Of a DNA stretch of 8,528 bases, positions 6,489-8,528 are shown one piece after another. The notes under the pieces were generated by a model. It was given only the letters and a program-made list of their open reading frames with translations. It did not search any database and was not told the origin of the DNA. A program made the position numbers and the translations under genes. The DNA comes from an uncultured Peptococcaceae bacterium (GTDB lineage: Bacteria; Bacillota; Peptococcia; Peptococcales; Peptococcaceae): contig CABQBF010000115.1 of assembly GCA_902462325.1 (NCBI GenBank), positions 1 to 8,528 of the forward strand, read 5' to 3'. How positions within the stretch are numbered: the first letter of the stretch is position 1; every line of letters starts with the position of its first letter.

Positions 6489-7244
6489 TTAACACTCCTT
6501 TCGATCCAAAAGCCGCCAACCTATCCACAGCGTCAGCAAAAAACCCGCCGTCAGCAAGGCAAAACTGCCCCAGGCCGGCTCGATCCAATACATCTCTGTA
6601 ATTCTGGTTTCCTTATCCCAATTCATCCCGCACAAAAATAGCTGACTGTAATAGGTCCACAACACCAAACGACTCAACGGATGATTGGCCAGAAACAGGC
6701 TGAACAGGCCGCAGAAACTGCCTGCAATACCGATAATCAGAGGAATGGCCTGGTTCACGATAAACAGCGACAATAATAATTGCACCAAATAGATACACAG
6801 CGTTGTCACATAGGTAAATACAATGTAGCAGCCCCAATATCCCCAGGGAATGGGACTGTAAAAACCTTTATAAAGGCCGATGAAAAGCATGGTAAACACT
6901 TGTCCTGCCATGAGCCACAACAAATACCAGCCGCCCAAAATTAGCTTTGCCAGCAGCAGTTGTCCCCTGGGCTGCATGGTGTACAATTCCTTGAGCATCA
7001 AGCCTTTATGCTCGATATCCGCAACGCGGGAGGCCATCACCGCCATCAACACCGGCAAAACAATGGCATTGATGGCAGGAAGCTGATAGAGATAATGCTG
7101 CCAGCCCTGCACGATTTCCTGATGACGCATACTGCTCATACTCCACCACAGCCACGCGCCCTGCACCAACAAACATAGAACTGGCAAAAGCCAGAGAAAC
7201 CGGCCCCGCAACTTGGCAAATTCCAAAGAGATTGCTTGTTTCAT
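6489..7244 (-). CDS. Lantibiotic-type immunity ABC transporter permease, MutE/EpiE/LanE-like
   Basis: First membrane subunit of the operon's transporter, 251 residues with about six predicted membrane segments (17-34, 55-74, 97-124, 136-163, 166-186, 226-244). The N-terminus MKQAISLEFAKLRGR and the cytosolic loop D-x-EHKG...LYTMQPRG...AKL (about 76-101) are typical of ABC-2 permeases in the LanE/BcrB group, where the loop couples to the ATPase. The ATG overlaps the ATPase stop as ATGA (7241-7244), and its ribosome binding site (AGGAGAGGG) lies within the end of the ATPase gene, so translation is coupled and equal stoichiometry is likely. Sequence similarity to the following permease is low; the two probably form a heterodimer (family knowledge). 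A generic ABC-2 exporter is the alternative. Confidence 0.88.
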   Translation of the reverse strand: MKQAISLEFAKLRGRFLWLLPVLCLLVQGAWLWWSMSSMRHQEIVQGWQHYLYQLPAINAIVLPVLMAVMASRVADIEHKGLMLKELYTMQPRGQLLLAKLILGGWYLLWLMAGQVFTMLFIGLYKGFYSPIPWGYWGCYIVFTYVTTLCIYLVQLLLSLFIVNQAIPLIIGIAGSFCGLFSLFLANHPLSRLVLWTYYSQLFLCGMNWDKETRITEMYWIEPAWGSFALLTAGFLLTLWIGWRLLDRKEC

Positions 7245-8158
7245 AGCGTTGTTTCACCCTCTCCTGTTAGTTCAAGGAAGATATCTTCCAAACTTTTCTG
7301 CCGGTCTTCAATGCGCAGCAAACTGATTTGCTGTTGCTGCAACAACCGTCCGCAGGCGGCGACGGTGCCATCGTCCAAATCGGGCAGCAGCAGCCATTGT
7401 CCCTTTTGCTTCACCGGCACCTGCTTGTTGCGCAAATAGATCTCGGCCCGGCTGTTATCATCGGTGCGCAAGGCCAGCCGCTTTTGCCCCATAGCATGCA
7501 GCCTGCTTAACGGCCCCTGAAAAATCATCTTCCCTTCTCGGATAATCCCTACCTCATTGGCCATCTGATCAATCTCACTGAGTAAATGGCTGGAAATGAT
7601 TACCGTCATATCATAGCGCTCCGGCAGAGAACAGATTAGCTCCCGCATTTCCTGAATGCCAGCCGGATCTAAGCCATTGGTCGGCTCGTCCAAAATCAGC
7701 AGCTTGGGAAAGGCCAACAAAGCGTCAGCCAACCCCAACCGCTGCTTCATACCCAGCGAATAATGGCTCACCTTTTTATCTCGGTGTTCTTCCAGCCGCA
7801 CAATCTGCAGCACCTCCCGCACGTTGCGGTCCGGTACGTCGCGCAGCTTCTGCAAAATGCGCAGATTTTCTTCTCCACTCAAATGTCCGTAATAGCTGGG
7901 CGATTCGATCAGAGCGCCGATTTGCTGTAACAGAGTCAAACGGTTACTCGGCTCCAACGGCTTTCCAAATAACGCAATCTCTCCTGCTGTAGGCCGCACC
8001 AAGCCCAACAGCATTTTCAAAGTGGTAGACTTTCCTGCACCGTTGGGACCTAAAAATCCATAAATCACTCCTTCCGGCACCGATAAATTCAAACGGTTTA
8101 CGGGATTGATTTTGCCATAGCGTTTACTCAATCCTTTTGTCGTTACAATAGCTTCCAT
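7241..8158 (-). CDS. Lantibiotic/bacitracin-type immunity ABC transporter ATPase (LanF/BcrA-like)
   Basis: ATP-hydrolysing subunit of the LanFEG-like pump, 305 residues. Motifs: Walker A GPNGAGKST at 37-45, signature SLGMKQ at 134-139, Walker B LLILDEP at 153-159, D-loop GLDP at 162-165 and switch histidine H191 in SSHLLSE. The Q-loop position is Glu, not Gln (GALIESP, E85), the 'E-loop' known from lantibiotic-immunity ATPases, which supports this family over a generic ABC-2 ATPase. The C-terminal 90 residues form the accessory region usual in BcrA-type proteins. ATG 8158 is chosen because GGAG (8170-8167) is 8 nt upstream; GTG 8167 overlaps that site and ATG 8164 is only 2 nt away. It is the first gene of the operon. 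It probably confers self-protection or intrinsic resistance to a peptide antibiotic. No lantibiotic biosynthesis gene is present in the window. Confidence 0.93.
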   Translation of the reverse strand: MEAIVTTKGLSKRYGKINPVNRLNLSVPEGVIYGFLGPNGAGKSTTLKMLLGLVRPTAGEIALFGKPLEPSNRLTLLQQIGALIESPSYYGHLSGEENLRILQKLRDVPDRNVREVLQIVRLEEHRDKKVSHYSLGMKQRLGLADALLAFPKLLILDEPTNGLDPAGIQEMRELICSLPERYDMTVIISSHLLSEIDQMANEVGIIREGKMIFQGPLSRLHAMGQKRLALRTDDNSRAEIYLRNKQVPVKQKGQWLLLPDLDDGTVAACGRLLQQQQISLLRIEDRQKSLEDIFLELTGEGETTL

Positions 8159-8166
8159 TGTCATCA

Positions 8167-8170
8167 CTCC
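8167..8170 (-). promoter_or_regulatory. Ribosome binding site deciding the ATPase start
   Basis: AAAGGAG on the minus strand ends at 8167. Spacing to ATG 8158 is 8 nt, which excludes the overlapping GTG 8167 and disfavours ATG 8164. Confidence 0.7.
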
Positions 8171-8182
8171 TTTATGTTCTTT

Positions 8183-8211
8183 ATCATACAGAGGCTTGCT
8201 TACAGCCAGTT
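8183..8211 (-). promoter_or_regulatory. Candidate regulated promoter of the transporter operon
   Basis: On the minus strand, TATGAT (8188-8183) is a good -10, but the region 17 bp upstream (8211-8206, AACTGG) is a poor -35. A start near 8176 would leave about 18 nt to the ATPase ATG, enough for the AAAGGAG site. The 11-bp repeat array covers the -35 region and extends to about -62. This is the layout of promoters that depend on an OmpR-family activator (inference). Confidence 0.5.
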
Positions 8212-8238
8212 GACAGCAGCCTTACATTTTCCTTAAAT
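8200..8238. promoter_or_regulatory. Four direct repeats at 11-bp steps, probable OmpR/PhoB-family response-regulator binding site
   Basis: Hexamers TTACAG (8200), TGACAG (8211), TTACAT (8222) and TTAAAT (8233) follow each other with exactly 5 bp between them, one per helical turn. On the other strand they read ATTTAA, ATGTAA, CTGTCA, CTGTAA, close to PhoB/PhoP-type boxes. Spacing of about 11 bp is also that of lantibiotic regulator boxes such as the spa-box. The array sits in the divergent spacer between the transporter operon and the response regulator gene, so the regulator beginning at 8299 is the natural candidate ligand (inference). Confidence 0.65.
8210..8238 (+). promoter_or_regulatory. 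Candidate plus-strand promoter inside the repeat array
   Basis: A consensus -35 TTGACA (8210-8215) is followed after 17 bp by TTAAAT (8233-8238, four of six matches to TATAAT). It points toward the response regulator gene, with a leader of about 54 nt. Both hexamers coincide with members of the 11-bp repeat array, so regulator binding would block this promoter. Confidence 0.4.
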
Positions 8239-8251
8239 TTGCGGCGTTCTG

Positions 8252-8280
8252 CTGCAAAGCGCTGGCAAATGGGGTATAAT
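8252..8280 (+). promoter_or_regulatory. Candidate promoter proximal to the response regulator gene
   Basis: A perfect -10 TATAAT (8275-8280) is preceded at 17 bp by a weak -35 CTGCAA (8252-8257). Transcription would start near 8287, leaving only about 12 nt of leader with a weak GGGTGAT site. It lies downstream of the repeat array, so the array is in an activating position for it. Confidence 0.45.
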
Positions 8281-8298
8281 ACTGTTGGGTGATACACG

Positions 8299-8528
8299 AT
8301 GAAAGAACTTTACGATTTAAAGCTTTTACTGGTAGATGACAACAAAGAGCTTTTGCAAATGATTCAAAATATTCTCATTCAAGCCGGTTTTCGCAATCTT
8401 AGCACAGCCTCCAGCTGCCAGGAGGCCCGGCAGATTTTTTCCCGTCAACTCTTAGACGGCGCCATTTTAGACATCATGCTGCCCGACGGCGATGGATTTT
8501 CCCTGCTGCAGGAGCTGCGCAGTCAAAA
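8299..8528 (+). CDS. Response regulator, receiver domain (C-terminus beyond window)
   Basis: First 76 residues of a two-component response regulator. The receiver landmarks are present: acidic pocket D13-D14 in LLLVDDN, phospho-accepting D58 in GAILDIMLPDGDG, and the family-typical LPDGDGF turn at 61-67. The output domain is past the edge. An OmpR-type winged-helix domain is expected from the neighbouring LanFEG transporter and the 11-bp direct repeats in the shared promoter region (inference). The gene is divergent from the transporter operon, with 140 bp between start codons. Its start codon ATG 8299 has a weak GGGTGAT ribosome binding site. A sensor kinase probably follows downstream. Confidence 0.92.
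   Translation, partial: MKELYDLKLLLVDDNKELLQMIQNILIQAGFRNLSTASSCQEARQIFSRQLLDGAILDIMLPDGDGFSLLQELRSQ

Noticed and set aside
6487..6588. 34-residue N-terminal extension of the MutG-like permease
   Set aside because: It would overlap the upstream permease gene by 100 bp, does not look like a permease N-terminus, and a good ribosome binding site serves ATG 6486.

Overview
The window looks like chromosomal DNA of a Gram-positive-type anaerobe or facultative anaerobe (phylum Bacillota, Clostridia or Negativicutes grade). The basis is the gene content (class III iron alcohol dehydrogenase, VanZ-like protein, lantibiotic-type LanFEG immunity transporter), the GGAGG-like ribosome binding sites and the moderate GC content. 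I cannot name a genus. No tRNA, rRNA, CRISPR array, transposase or phage gene is visible.

Left block (1-4923), all on the minus strand and read right to left: a VanZ-like membrane protein (4351-4923), a CPA1/NhaP2-type cation/proton antiporter with two C-terminal TrkA_C (RCK_C) domains (2665-4275), an iron-dependent alcohol dehydrogenase (1337-2545) and a class 3 aldehyde dehydrogenase (1-1340, its last few codons beyond the left edge). The two dehydrogenases overlap by ATGA and form a translationally coupled alcohol/aldehyde/acid interconversion pair. The antiporter and VanZ-like gene are 75 bp apart and may be cotranscribed.

Middle (4924-5745), about 820 bp without an intact gene. It holds a plausible vanZ-like promoter, a perfect 16-bp-stem hairpin, the orphan 3' end of a histidine kinase gene (catalytic ATP-binding fragment only) on the plus strand, and an AT-rich stretch with six TACAGCA-like heptamers and a 13-bp inverted repeat. 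It reads as a decayed or rearranged junction between the two blocks.

Right block (5746-8528): a compact minus-strand operon for a LanFEG/BcrAB-type antimicrobial-peptide immunity transporter, in the order ATPase (7241-8158), MutE/EpiE-type permease (6489-7244) and MutG-type permease (5746-6486). A response regulator gene starts divergently at 8299 and runs off the right edge. The 140-bp divergent spacer contains four TTACAG-like hexamers at exactly 11-bp steps (8200-8238), the layout expected for an OmpR/PhoB-family regulator. They overlap the weak -35 region of the transporter promoter and also a TTGACA/TTAAAT promoter pointing toward the regulator. The likely logic is a peptide-responsive two-component system that activates the transporter and feeds back on itself. 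The matching sensor kinase is probably just beyond the right edge, and the kinase remnant at 5191-5547 may be a relic of a duplicated or lost copy.

Nothing here proves a wholly new system. The most interesting signals are the 11-bp repeat array, the orphan kinase end and the heptamer array.
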